A DNA stretch of 64,000 bases from Colius striatus. Its lineage: Eukaryota > Chordata > Aves > Coliiformes > Coliidae. A program made the translations under genes and the position numbers. Where the stretch lies: the NCBI RefSeq assembly GCF_028858725.1, contig NC_084768.1, positions 32,456,664 through 32,520,663 of the forward strand. Reading direction: 5' to 3'. Below the pieces are notes generated by a model. It was not told the DNA's origin and did no database searches. It was given only the letters and a program-made list of their open reading frames with translations. Shown piece after piece: positions 10,617 to 22,805 of this stretch (position 1 is its first letter; every line of letters begins with the position of its first letter).

Positions 10617-13490
10617 GGCGCCGCGCTGAGGGGCGGCCGGCGGCCCCCGCGCTGCCCCGCCCCACCGCCTGGGGGCGCCCGCGGGCCCGGCCCCGCTGCT
10701 GCCTTCGCGCCGTCTCCCGTCGCCCCTCCCCGGCCCCACGCGCTTCTTCCTCGCAGCCACTGGCAGCCCCAGGCCCCGGCGGATGGTCCCGGGAGCGTGG
10801 CGGGCGCTGGGCTGAGGGTCTGCCGCGCCGCCCCCTCAGCGCCGGCCCCGGACAGCAGCCGGCGAAGGTACGAACCTGGCACGGGCAGTGAAGAAGGACA
10901 CGTACCCAGGAGCCGTTATGCTTTAGAAGCCTCCGTGCGAGGCAGGCACCCAGGCAGCCGTTCCTGACACTCGAGGCAAGTTTGTTTTTATAAAAGCTAT
11001 GTAATTCTTTCAGCGTTTGAAGGAATTCTTTGGAGCAAGCTCCCCGAACACAAGGTTCGCTTGTGCAGAGCTGGAAAGTGTCTCATTACACACACACACA
11101 GAAATCCACATACACGCTCAAACCCTCCTGGAACTGCCTCCCTTCTGGTTTGCCGGATCTCGGCTCTCCATACAAGGCCCTTCTTCAGCTCTCCCTGGCA
11201 AACTTCCAGGTACTGCTGCCTGTGGAAACTGTGCAAAACACCTACACCTTTGTAGTGATCTGCTTGGGGTATTTTGTTTGGAGAGCTCTTCATACAAGGC
11301 CCGTTTCGACAGAGGCCTCTGCCTGTGGTCATGCACCTGAGAAAATACAATGCAATATGGAGACCAGGGTTGTCCGTCCGACCTCGTCACCTCTTCAGTT
11401 ACCTGTGTATCGTGTTTCTGTTAAACACATTGTTGCTGAAGTGCGATTTCACAGCCTCTGCTAAATATAAAATGACAGGTTCCGTGTGGCATTTGAAGAG
11501 ATGACAGCTCCTCACACTCAGGGTGGAGAGGCAAAGCTGCTGTGGTGAGTGCTGCAGCCTCGTTCCTCCCAGGAATGCACCTAAAATCCTTGCGTTTCCT
11601 TCTCCGTGGCCTGACCAGCTCCTTTTCCAACACAGCTGCTGCTGTTGCACTGGTGCGATACTTTGCACTCTGCCTTTCGGCACTAAAGGCTGGAAGAAGG
11701 TAATTGCTTTCTGAATCCCTGGGCATCCGTGAGTAGTATCACCTAAATTGTGCTATCTTGAGAAGAGGAATGGATACCTGTGAATGTAGGAAAGCTTTTC
11801 ATGACAACAGTTTGTTGTGTTGGGGGACAGGCATCAATACAAGCATTAATACAAGACTGAGTGCCACTGAGTGACGACATGAGAAAGATGGGGAGGGCTA
11901 GCGAGGAAACATGCACATACAAGATATGCAAGATTTATTTTTATGAACATATTTTGGAGAATAGAGGAGCCACTATATCTTTGTTGCAATCTCTCAGTGA
12001 CTGTTTTTGCTAGCTTTGTGCAACAAATGGAGGAGGAAAACTGTTCCAACCACACCTATAAAAATTCTGGAAAACATTCCGGATTTCTGCCAAAATTAAC
12101 CCAGGGCCACCCAGGGGTAAGACCCTGTTCTGCTGTAAAGTAAGCCTTAGGCTGGGAGCCACGAAGGGATGTGCATTGCCACTTTGCACCATGGCTAAAG
12201 GAACACTTGGTCAGTCGCAGTGCTGAGTCCATAAGCAAGAGGACAAACTTTCAAATAATCATTAAAGTTCTCCCTCCCGCCCGGTTTTGGCCATGGAACG
12301 TGTTAGTCTGGAATTAAAGCAATAACCTGCTTCAGAATTCAATGTCTAAGCATCAGATAACTGGAACTTCTCCCTTGTAAAATAGCATGCAAGTTAAGTC
12401 TGAAATGCCTGTATTTTCTATAGACTAAGTTTTATGCAAACAGGTCTAAAAGTTGCTGTCGTACAAAACTCCAGTCAGCTATCCTTATGCTATGCATTAA
12501 TTCCAGAAAACAGCTGGAAATCCCTTGGAAAGTTTGATGTCATTACATCTGACTGTAAATCCTTGACTGTTTTCGTATACTCAGGTGACCTAAATAGCAT
12601 TACACAGAAAAGATTTTCATTTAAAGTAATTAAGGAAGAGTAATTGTCTCAAGATCAGCTTCCCCGAAAAACCACTGCTCAGCAAAGAGCTGTATGCCTT
12701 GTTCTGCAGCCATACTCTGTGTACCCCCACCTTGTAAATACTCCATGGTAAACTGCAACGGAAGCTTGGCTTAGCTCAACTTCTCCTGGCTCTGTGCTAT
12801 CGCTTCTTGGTTGAGAAAATTGATCTGACTCTGTTTTGGCATCTATGCTTTACTTTTACAGGTGATTCAAATGTGTCCACTGCTAGTTTACTGGTGACTT
12901 GTCTTCAGTATAAATTTCTGTCTTGCTCACACAAACGATTTACAGATGCAAGGGATGTGCTGCCAGTTGTCCTTTAAAATGTCTTCACCAAGAGGTGTAA
13001 ATAAAGAAGGTGGGAAATCCTCTCAGCAATTTCAAAGAGGTTTGCTTGTATCGAATTGCTCCTTTGCTCTGGTGGTGTGCCAGCAAGTCGGCTGGGCATG
13101 TCCTAAAGCTGCCCTTCCTAGAGTGGCTGGTCAACTGGCTCACATGCATCAGAGGAGGAGTGTGCTCCCATCAAAGCATTGAATTTATTACACAGTAGTG
13201 CAGATCAGCCACGTTGTTCATGTGCAATAGGTGCCTATCCCTTTGTTATTTTCTCAGGGCTTCTAGAAACAAGAGCAGCTGGGAGTTAGTCATAGGCTGG
13301 ATGAAATGTGGATGGCTGTGGCTTGAAAACAGCTGTCTGGTGTATTATGGGCTAAATAAATCTGGCAGTCAGCTTGTGGTTTGCCCAGGCAGAAATACAT
13401 GTGGGACCTGCTTTTTGAAAGTAAAATTGTGATGCCTCAGAACAATAAGGCAAAGATGTTTGTGAAAATGGCTTGCAGAGGGTATTTGTG
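10617..13490. other. GPR88 3' UTR and flank, then intergenic
   Basis: The first 270 bases remain GC-rich and are probably 3' UTR. The rest is ordinary sequence with only short unrecognised frames. AATAAA hexamers occur at 13000-13005 and about 13355, but I cannot tell whether they end the GPR88 transcript. Confidence 0.4.
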
Positions 13491-13616
13491 AATCACAGAA
13501 TCATAGAATCATAGAATCATGGAATGGTAGGGGTTGGAAGGGACCTTTAGAGATCATCTAGTCCAACCTCCCTGCAGAAGCAGGTTCACCTAGATCAGGT
13601 GGCATAGGAACATGTA
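13491..13616 (-). mobile_element. CR1 LINE 3' end, antisense copy
   Basis: This is the reverse complement of a CR1 3' terminus. On the + strand it begins with the octamer-like repeat of AGAATCAT units, then GGTTGGAAGGGACC and GATCATCTAGTCCAACC. It matches the copy ending at 35137 through the region corresponding to ACATGTTCCTATG. CR1 is the dominant avian LINE and is usually 5' truncated. It directly abuts an oppositely oriented CR1 piece. Confidence 0.93.
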
Positions 13617-13624
13617 GTTCTAGT

Positions 13625-13868
13625 TTGGATTACAACGGGTACAAGTTGGAACATAAGAGGTTCCAAAGAAATGCAAGGAAGAATTTCTTCCCCATTGAGG
13701 TGAGGGAGCCCTGGAAGGGGCTGCCCAGATGAGCTGTGGAGTCTCCTTCTCTGGAGACATTCAAACCCACCTGAACGAGTTCCTGTGTGCCCTTCTCTAG
13801 GAGGTCCTGCAGGGAAGTTGAACTAGATGATCTCTCAAGGTCCCTTCCAACCCTTGAGATTCTGCAAT
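13625..13868 (+). mobile_element. CR1 LINE 3' end, sense copy
   Basis: Sense CR1 3' region: GAGGTGAGGGAGCCCTGG, GGCTGCCCAGA, TGGAGTCTCCTTCTCTGGAG, then TAGATGATCTCTCAAGGTCC and CTTCCAACCCTTGAG. It lacks a clean terminal ATTCTGTG repeat. Together with the antisense copy at 13491 it forms an inverted pair with the 3' ends facing outward. Confidence 0.92.
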
Positions 13869-14386
13869 CTTCTGTAGTTACCCTTAATTTCAGGTAGTTG
13901 TGAAAAGCCATGGAGCTGCTTTGTGGAATCAGGCAGCTGCAATAATGTGAGCCTCCACCAAAACTGAGCAAGGGTTGCCCTAAGGAAATGTCCTTAAAAA
14001 GTCACAGGCAGCAATGTGCAAATAGGGCAAGAGGAGATGAAGACAGCAGGACGGGGGCACTAATAATGTGACCCTGAGAAACAAGACAGGGAAAAAGCCT
14101 GCAGGCCAGAGAAAGGCCTGAGGTTATGATAAAACAAACCACCTCAAATCATTTGTTTCTTTATATATGTGAGGAAGCAGGATTCTATGCAGTTGCAGTC
14201 TCAATTTATGCTTTGAACAAAACATTCCACACAGCAGCAAATGTTCTTTAACCTCTGGAATGAGAAAAGGCCAAAGGTGTGGGTTGCATCAGTGGAGGCA
14301 GCGCTCAGCAGCACTCCTGGACGTACAGGTGATGTCTCAGCCACCCTCCACATCCAGTCAGCCACAAGCACACTGGGAACCTCTTT

Positions 14387-14398
14387 CCCCCCCCCCCC
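14387..14398 (+). repeat. Poly-C tract (12 bases)
   Basis: An uninterrupted run of 12 C bases. Confidence 0.9.
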
Positions 14399-17300
14399 AA
14401 CTACCAAATTGATGCTATTTTTACAAAAAACCCACATACAGATTATTTTCAAATGAAGACGTTTAAGTGTAGCATTTCATTAAAGAAAAAAGTGACAACG
14501 TATACTTTAGCTTTCTGTTTCATCTTAAATCACATAACTAGATTCTTGCAGTATTCTTTAAATTCAGAAGTCCCTTTCCCAAATGGTAGCGAAAATAGCT
14601 TTTCTCGTGACTGTTTCACTTCTAAGAAAGCTACCTTTTCTTGCTCTTTTATGTCAATCCTTCCCATGCACTGTCATCACTTTACCAGGGTAATAGCCTA
14701 TTTTCTTTCTTTCTTTTCCCCCTTTTCAGTATTGTCTCTAATTTCCTTCACCAAGGGAAAAGTACTTGATCCTGCTGCTCGGGGCATGACTCCTTGAGCA
14801 GTGTCGATTTTGGGAGACAACTGCAGACTAAGACCTAAGAACTGAGGGACAAATCCCACGTGCCTAAATTTCTGCTTGAGACTGTGTAGATTTTGAAAGT
14901 GTTTGGTTGGTTCTTTTCCTGGGTGGTAGTGGACGAATGCTGTGTCTGTATTTACAGATACTTGTATTTGCTTAAGGCTATGTAAAAAACAAGGGTAATA
15001 TATTTAACAAAAGGTCACATATCCTTTGAAGACTAGAGAAAATAAACTTTGTTGCTGACAAGCTCATTATGATTAACTCGTGAAAAACAGCCTTGTTACG
15101 GAATACATCCCCTTATGCACTGGCCAGCCCAATCTGTTACCATACAAGGTGTGACCTGTCTTGGAAAACATGGTCTTGAAGGACAAATAGCTCTGTTGAA
15201 GAGTGTGGACCACCTTGTTTGTTGATTGTTGCTGAGTCCAACTGCAAAGCTTCCAGTGCAGTCTGTGCCCTGTGACTGGTCCAGGCGGCTATCGGTGAAA
15301 CTGAAGAACGGGAAACAAAATAATGCTGGAGTAAAAACACTTGTGGCTGCTTTCTAGCCCCAATATTTGGGTTTCTGAAGAAACATAGTAGCCATTCCAG
15401 GAAGGTCAATGGCTTGGTGTTTAGACCAAGCCATAGGACTTCTGCCTTGCAACCCAACACCAAACTTAGCAGAAGCATTCAGCCAAGCTTTTGAGAGCAA
15501 ACTGCCTGCTGGAGGAGCTGAAGCCAAACAGGGGAGCTGTGTAGCACAGTAGGCTTCACCATGGGCTTCACAGATGCCTTCATGGGATTGAAGTTTCAAA
15601 TATGTGCCTCTGCCAGTTTCTGTCAGTATTCTTTAAAACCCCTTTTTCCCCTGTACCCCTGTGAGATCATCCTCTGCTTCAAAAGTATTCCCGCTGCTCT
15701 AGAACTGGCAGCGGATTAAAACCATGTTCAGCATTAATTACTAAAGAAAAACAAAGGACAAAAGCACAGTTCTCACCCTCGCTGGACAGAACCAGCTGCT
15801 GTGATTCAAGAACCAAGGTACAAGGAGCAGAGAGTTTTGAAAAGCTTCAGCTCAGATCAAAGTCGCCTTGTGCTCGGGAGCAGCCCTACAAAGTGAAACA
15901 GCTGCTGCTGCAAAACGCCGCCGCAGAGCCATAGCACAGGTGGTTGTCACACCTGCTCCTCTCTGAATGGACACACTGGTGGTGTTTGCCTGTGACAGGG
16001 CCATTAGAGAAGGTATTAATATTTGTGGAAAGGAGCTGTGCACCTTGGGCTTCTCAGTAAGGTGAAGTGTTGATTACTGCAGCAGGACTTGGCCTTTCTG
16101 TTCCCTTTCTTTCCTGAGTGAGGAAAGTGGAAGTGCAATCCTGGGGAGAAACCCAGCAGCAGCTACCATACCTGGAAGAGATGTATTTGGCATCTTGTTA
16201 TTTTATTCATAGCTTCATCAATTTGCTATCTCAGATGGAAATTTCCTAACAGATGTCTTCAGGCTGTGGAGTCTTCACCTGTCCTGTGGCAGTTTCAGGG
16301 CAGAAATAAAAATGCAGGTATACTTCAGGCAAGAGCTGCATCCATCCTGGTCTGTTCTGAAGCTGATGATGTGATGGAGGTGCAATATCAGTCTGAGAGA
16401 AGTAAGCCCTAGCAACAGAAGAAAACCATGTGAGAGAGAGAGCTTGAGAGACAAAGTTGTTGAATCATACAATAGCTGGAGCTTTATTAAGTGTTACACT
16501 TTGCTTCCTGTTTGTTCTGTTGAGGTGTCACAGGGAAATGTCCTCTTTGTTTTCTTCATCTGCCTTTGTCTGCCTTGCCTCAGTGTACCACAGTGCTGTG
16601 ATAGCCACTTTCTTCTCACCCTAGGGCCTCTGACAGTGTCTTTCATGTCATTTTGTGAAACTATGTCAGTGATTCTTTAAAAGCTTTCTGTCTTCTTTCC
16701 AGTGAAGCTCAGTGAAATGCTGTAGCAGTGTTGTAGCTGTGGAGACAGGAGCAGCAAGGTTTGAGCAGAGGTAATAACCACAAATATTGTGAAGATGTAT
16801 GAGTAATACTTCGTATCTCAGTATTATTTCTTTGTCTTCTGTTGCATTTCATCCATTGCTGTCTGCATGTATTGGAACAGTTTCATTACAGGAGTGTCCC
16901 TTTCCATTAAAAAAACCCCTTTCAGTTAATCCTTTTACAAAGACAGCGGTAAAAACTTGCAGGATTTGAAATGTGCAGCCGTGTTCCCTCCTCCAGTGAG
17001 CACAGTGGTCCCTCTTTCATCCAACAGAGCATCTCCCTTTAGCCTGGATTAGGAATTCTTTTTGATTTGTGGCATTGTTTCACTCAGGCTGATTAAATGA
17101 GAGAGTTGGTAGACTGCAACATAGGAAAACAGAAGAAGAACCTCAGCACTGCTGCTTTTGGATTGGAAGGCAAAGGCACTTCTCGTAGCTTTCACTGTGG
17201 CTATCAGCTTTCTTATTTTTTCTGTATGGTATTAAAGCAAGACAGTACAACTATCTGTCATGTTAAAAAGAGACATAAATAGCAACACAAAAACTATTCA

Positions 17301-19520
17301 GTGTATATGATGAGTAAATGTAAGCTCTCTGGATTCCACACCAGGTATCTTGCTTGGCTCTTTGCTGTTTATTGTAACTGTTATGTACATGCTACCAGGA
17401 TGAGGAAAGTCACACACAAATACAACAAATAATGGCTCTGAGCTGAATTAAAGGCATGAATTAATTTTCTTCTCTCTCATGCATCATTAAATATTGCTAT
17501 TGTACTGTCTACTGATTATCTATATTATACCTGTCACCTGATAGCAACCACGGTCGTTATGGTAATGTCAGGATTATAATTATAGTCCCTTCTGCAATGT
17601 AGTCATACTATGCTAAAAAAAATGTATCTTTGGCATGGTAGTATCCCAGGCTTGGTCTCAGCCCAAACAGGAACACATCCTGAGATTTTTTTAGGGGAAA
17701 AATGTTTTGTTCCCGAGTTGTCAACATTGAGGGAACACAATATACCTATATGTACGTGTATGTGTGTGCATTCAAATACAGATAGCCTTTCATTAATATT
17801 AAAATGCAATTATATGTGCATATATGTGGATGCAATTAAAAATATGTAGCCTTTTGAGCTGCAGCTTTACTTCATTTGAGAGAAACAAAACTTGTCAGAA
17901 CTCCTTATCTCTCGCCGAGCATCCCCTTCGGCTGAGGCTGGGAATTTGGGAACAGAAGAAATGCAGTTGGTGCTCAGAGATCAAAGACATCACGTGGGAG
18001 CTTGTTTGGCAGCTCTTAGGTGTTGGTGTGGTGGACAAGGGCATACCCTTTTGCAGTACAGCACATGGTGCCCCAAGCACTCTGGCTCTGCCTCCCAAGG
18101 TCTCTCTCGTGGCAGAGGCTGTGACTTCTCGTACCCAGAAGCTGCTCCGGGAACCAGAGCCAGGGCTCCTGGGAGATGCCTGTTTATGAGACTGCAAACT
18201 GGGTGGCAGGTGGAGGGTGACTTCCCAGAGAATACGCAGTGTGCTTTCAGAGAGTGATCTGGTTTCAGCAGAACGTTAAGCACTGAACTCTGAGAACAAA
18301 AGTTAAGCCATTATCTCCTTTTAGTACTATCATTGGTCTATTATCTTTTTTATTTGGGAGACAACTGTTCATTGAATTCTAAAGAAAAATATATGGCCAC
18401 AAATGTGGTGCATTGTAACATATTTTTGGTAGCATTTTGACGTTCAGTATTGGTTTCAAGCACGAGTGTCCAAAGCTGTTTATGTGCCAGCCATTCCTAG
18501 CTTAGCTAGTTAGGTACCTATGAAGTCAAGAATGTGTTTATTCAGATAGTCTGTGAACAAGCTGTTGCCAAGAGTGTCCGTTAAAACATTCAGTGCTCCC
18601 AAGGTTGTCTGTAGATGATATGCAAGGGTGTCTGATGCTAGTGGATTCTGTCAGCAGTGAGGATAGCTGTGTCTGTGTGCTCTTTAGGAACAAGAAGGCT
18701 GCAGCCTACTCTTCACAATGGCCAGCCAAGGATCTGAGTTATCCTCCCTCATACAAGCCAATTGCAAAAGGCCACAGCTACTGCATCCCTCTAATAGTCG
18801 TACATATATGTCACCTTTGCACACCCCAGTAGCATGTTTGTCCTCATATCTTCACAGGTTTAATGTGGTTTCTGTGAAAAGGAAGAAAGGCAGTGGAATC
18901 TCAATTGCTTTCTCAATTATTTGGGGATTAAGGCCTCATTATACCCTGATCACTTCAGAAGTTTGGGGTATTAGCAGAATTTAATGGAATGTCTTTAACT
19001 TGTTATTGAACCTGAGGTGAGAGTTTGAAGACTTGGGCTGTTTTACTACTGGGCATTAACAGTGAGAAGTTTGTGTGATGATGCCAGTTGTTGGAAGCAA
19101 ACCATGCTCATGAGAGAGAGCAAGAAATATCCCTCCTGGCAGTAAAGAGCACATCAGGGAATTAGAAAGAAAGATTAAGAAAAAATAGATTGGATTTGTA
19201 TAGTCCTAGCTCAGCAGAAGCTGCAGAGAACCTAAGCCAGACTCAGGTGTAGATTTTATCTGTTCTGCTGCTGCAGTCTTTGTTATGGGTTACACCTTTG
19301 TTGAGAGGACTGGATTTAGTGTATGCTTGCATACAGGTAGGTCCTGCATATGTTGCCAAAGCAAATGAATCCCAGGCATCTTTGAGTGTGCCTCAGATTC
19401 CAGGTGTATACAAGGAAATCCATAACCCAAAAAGGGTTCCCGTTTCACACAACCTGTTACAAGGAGTTATGACGGACTGTTTAACGTTGCAATGTCTTTA
19501 TTAATCAAGGAAGCAGCACA

Positions 19521-19560
19521 ACACTCCCCCACCCACCACCACCACACACACCCCCTCCCC
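19521..19560 (+). repeat. C/A-rich low-complexity tract with CCA and CA units
   Basis: A mixed run of CCACC, ACC and CACACA followed by C-rich sequence. It is purine-poor over 40 bases on the + strand. Confidence 0.85.
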
Positions 19561-22445
19561 ATTGAATTAGAAGTACCTTTATCATTTTTCCTTTCTTGGC
19601 ACCTTAGGGAATCTTCCAAATCTTCTCAAAGTGCTCCTTTGAGAGCAGGAATTTTTCTTTAAGAGAGAAACATCTTCATCAATGTGAGAGGATTTGGTTA
19701 TGTTGCCCTTCTTGTCCTGTGAAGTGGACATTAATGCTGATGTGGCACCAGCACTTTGGCAAAGGGACAGGCAGCCTGCCTAGAGTGTCGGTATGGATCT
19801 TCATTTTCCATTTTGCAGGGAAGCAGTGTGACCTATTCCAAAGGAAAATACATACTTTTGTCTCCCACTTTGGAAAGGATGATCAAAGAGGAGTTTATTG
19901 AGAGACTCGGTGAGTAATTCCTTTTCCTTATTCAGCTGTATTAACATAAATAATAGCTCCCTGGACTTCGTTTTTGCTACATCACACAGAATTACTGAGG
20001 TCAGGAGCAGAGAAGCTAGATGGCACTATGGTTCAAAGAGATCATGTGCTGCTGGTGAAAAGGATGAAGCTGTGCGAGTCATCTGGCCTAAATAGCCTCT
20101 AGAATTTAATAGATATCAGCAAAAACAGTGTCAGAATTCCTAAAGTGGAACTGGGGACAATACTGGCTTTACACTGATGCAGTTATTTACCTTTTGGTTT
20201 TTATAACACTAACAGGCTTAAGTTTAAGTGTATGGACATGAAAGAGAAGATTACAGATGTAAAACGGCTTTAAGACTGCCTACACAGATAAAACTGTGAG
20301 AAATTGGTTGTGCATCATTGCCTCAGTGTAACATAAACATGTTTGTGTTTTAAAGCATACACTCAGATATCTCTGCTCAAATATGGTAGTGTGGATGGAA
20401 GTAGATAAGTAATGTACCACATGTGTGCAGTTAATGGAAACCAACAGTCTTTTGGTCCAGCAAGCTAGAGGGGAAAAAAAATCCTCCCTGAGCCGCTCAT
20501 GAAACTTTGATCACTTTTTAAGGGTGGAGATAAAAGGATCTGTACTGCCAAAGTGTAAGTTTTGCACAAACAAGCATCTGGGGTAGTTAATGTTAAGACA
20601 CTCATTGTGTTATCTTTATATACATATATTTTCACTTTCATATGTCAGTTTTCCTAGTCTCTACTTGAGAATTCAATGGGTTTTCTACTAAGTTCTACTA
20701 GTTTTTAGTTAACCAATACATGCAATTAATCAATTTGTGCTTTTATCAGAAAGGAAGTCAGAGAAGAACACATAATGTAGTTTTTATTAAAGTGGTGAGG
20801 TGAACCAAAGCATTTCCCTGTGCTGAATTAGTATTGAAGAGTGCAACTCGGCCACGTAAGCTTAAGAAATCTTTAGAAGAACGTCAAAGTTATTAAAATG
20901 AAAACCAAATAAACAACAATATCCCTAATCTTAGGAAGTCTGGGGAGGCCTTACTTAATAATGAGTTTCAAGATGATCTCAGCATTTGAAAGTAAATAAA
21001 ATCCAGGCAGCCAAACAACTTTGCATTGGTAGTAAAGCCAGCCTCTAGGCTTTTCCATGAGTGTATTCTGCCTCTGCAAGGAGGAGTCTGCGTTGTGGCA
21101 TGCTGTGTTTGGGCCAAGGACATTCACTGGAGGAAGAATCCTTGCTTTTAGAGGAGTTCAATAGTTGTTGGCTTAGAGGTAAAGTATTGCTATATAACCT
21201 GACAAGTTACACAAACACACACCTGTCACAAAACAGATGCCCTAAAATACTGATTCTGTAGTGTTTTATCATGCAGAATGTAACTGTAAAGTACCACGGG
21301 GTTCCTTCAGAGTTCAACATGTCATTAACTGGACAGTAAGGGGTATGGATGGGAATGAAACCAATTAGGAAATGCTAGAAAAGCTCCAAGGTTAGTAGCT
21401 GCTGGGGAGGTGCTGGACAAACCATTAGGAAACCTGCAAAAAAAGCATGAGCAAGGTGAAATTTAAAGCATAATATTGTTACAGAATTGTAATGCTTACA
21501 CCACTGAAAAGCTGCATATACAGGTCAGTGCAGCATTCATGGACTGCAGTCCTACAAGGACAGTGTTAAGGAACTAGCAACTGGAAAAGAAATAGAGCCA
21601 AGGAGTAGGAGTAAAGAGGAGACAATGGTGTTGGAAGGAACATGAGAACAACATACTTCCTTGTAAGTGAAAATGAGATAATGGACGTTGCTGTAGCCAA
21701 TACTGGCAAGGAACAAGGAAGTTTGTCAGAGATGCTTCAAGAGAGGGAATCATCCGTAGACAGAAGGCATGGGGGAAGAAGAAGGCCAAGACTTTAATGG
21801 AAAGTGTGCAGAGAAGTAGAACCAAATCAATTGGCAGTGGGATTAGAAATATGAAGAACCAGGCTATTGGAACAACCACAAGCTGGAGTGGCAGAACAGA
21901 TTTCCCTTGAGCTAGCAAAGAGTGAACAATCAGTAACTTATAACGTGGCACGTTGGTTTTAAAATAAGAACAATGTCATTCCACAGCAATTGTTTTTGTG
22001 CTCTTCTGCCCATTTCAAGAGACACTGAATCTGTCAGCTCTTGCTTTATTGCACATTTGGTGATTCAGGAGTCCTCTTTATCTGACTGTGCTTGGTACCA
22101 GTGTGCCAGAGGATGAGCTTCAAGTTCAAATGATGCTCCCCAAGAGATGGAGAACATAAAAGCCCCTATGACCAAAATGGCCAACTGGAGAGGTTTAGGA
22201 AGAAAATTCAGAATAAATTATTAAAAAAATACAAAATGTTTTCCTTCTGCCATCAGCATGTGAAAAACTCCAGTTCCTGTGTTAGCACCTTTTAGAAACA
22301 GCACCCACTTGCTGCTCTGCCCCGCATTTGCACTGAAAATGCAGCTGCCAAAGGTTACCCAGAGAAGCAGGCATCACCCAGTGAGTAGTACCGTTCCTCC
22401 AACTCTCCAACTGACAGAAAGATTACATGGGAGATCATGAGCCTT

Positions 22446-22527
22446 GTCCTTAACTAACCCTGGAATACTGCTGCTTTATTAAGCAGGTCCTTAATTAACC
22501 GAGGAACACCGCTGCTTTGTTAAACAC
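22446..22527 (+). repeat. Diverged 41-bp tandem duplication
   Basis: Two adjacent copies begin GTCCTTAACTAACC at 22446 and GTCCTTAATTAACC at 22487. Both continue through GGAA-AC-GCTGCTTT and TTAA. The copies differ at several positions, so the duplication is not recent. Confidence 0.85.
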
Positions 22528-22788
22528 CCGTCTTTCTTCTTTGATTTCTTTGTAACCTTATGGTAATGGCAGCTTTTCCCTATGGGGACTGTATTGTGCA
22601 GGTTGCCATTTGGCTCTGGACTTCTGAGAGGTGACAGAAGATTTCATCCTTCAGAAGCCCTGAGACACACAGTAGTGCTGATACAGTGCTTGTACATCTG
22701 TGAGTTTTGTGTTCTGCCACCTCAGCACCATGCAGCAGTGCTGTCCACAGAGTACAGTCTGACCTGACAAACTTTCTGGCCTTTGCTT

Positions 22789-22805
22789 TTTGTTGTTGTT
22801 GTTGC
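22789..22805 (+). repeat. (TTG)n microsatellite
   Basis: About five TTG/TGT units. Confidence 0.85.

Larger units (their letters stand above)
9520..10880. promoter_or_regulatory. CpG island covering the GPR88 coding exon
   Basis: G+C rises sharply over the coding exon and about 270 bp beyond the stop, with dense CG dinucleotides, then falls back to the AT-rich background by about 10.9 kb. The high GC leaves long open frames in other phases and on the minus strand (for example 9740-10891 + and 9732-10760 -). These are compositional shadows. Confidence 0.8.

Noticed and set aside
9732-10760. 342-codon minus-strand open frame across GPR88
   Set aside because: It is antisense to GPR88 in very GC-rich DNA and encodes low-complexity Arg/Gly/Ala sequence. 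It is a compositional shadow.
9740-10891. 383-codon + strand frame overlapping GPR88 in another phase
   Set aside because: Pro/Ala/Arg-rich out-of-frame reading of the same GC-rich exon, with no recognisable domain.
13630-13971. 113-codon minus-strand frame
   Set aside because: It is the antisense reading of the sense CR1 fragment.
21574-21951. 125-codon hydrophobic minus-strand frame
   Set aside because: It is the complement of a purine-rich stretch, with no start context or family resemblance.
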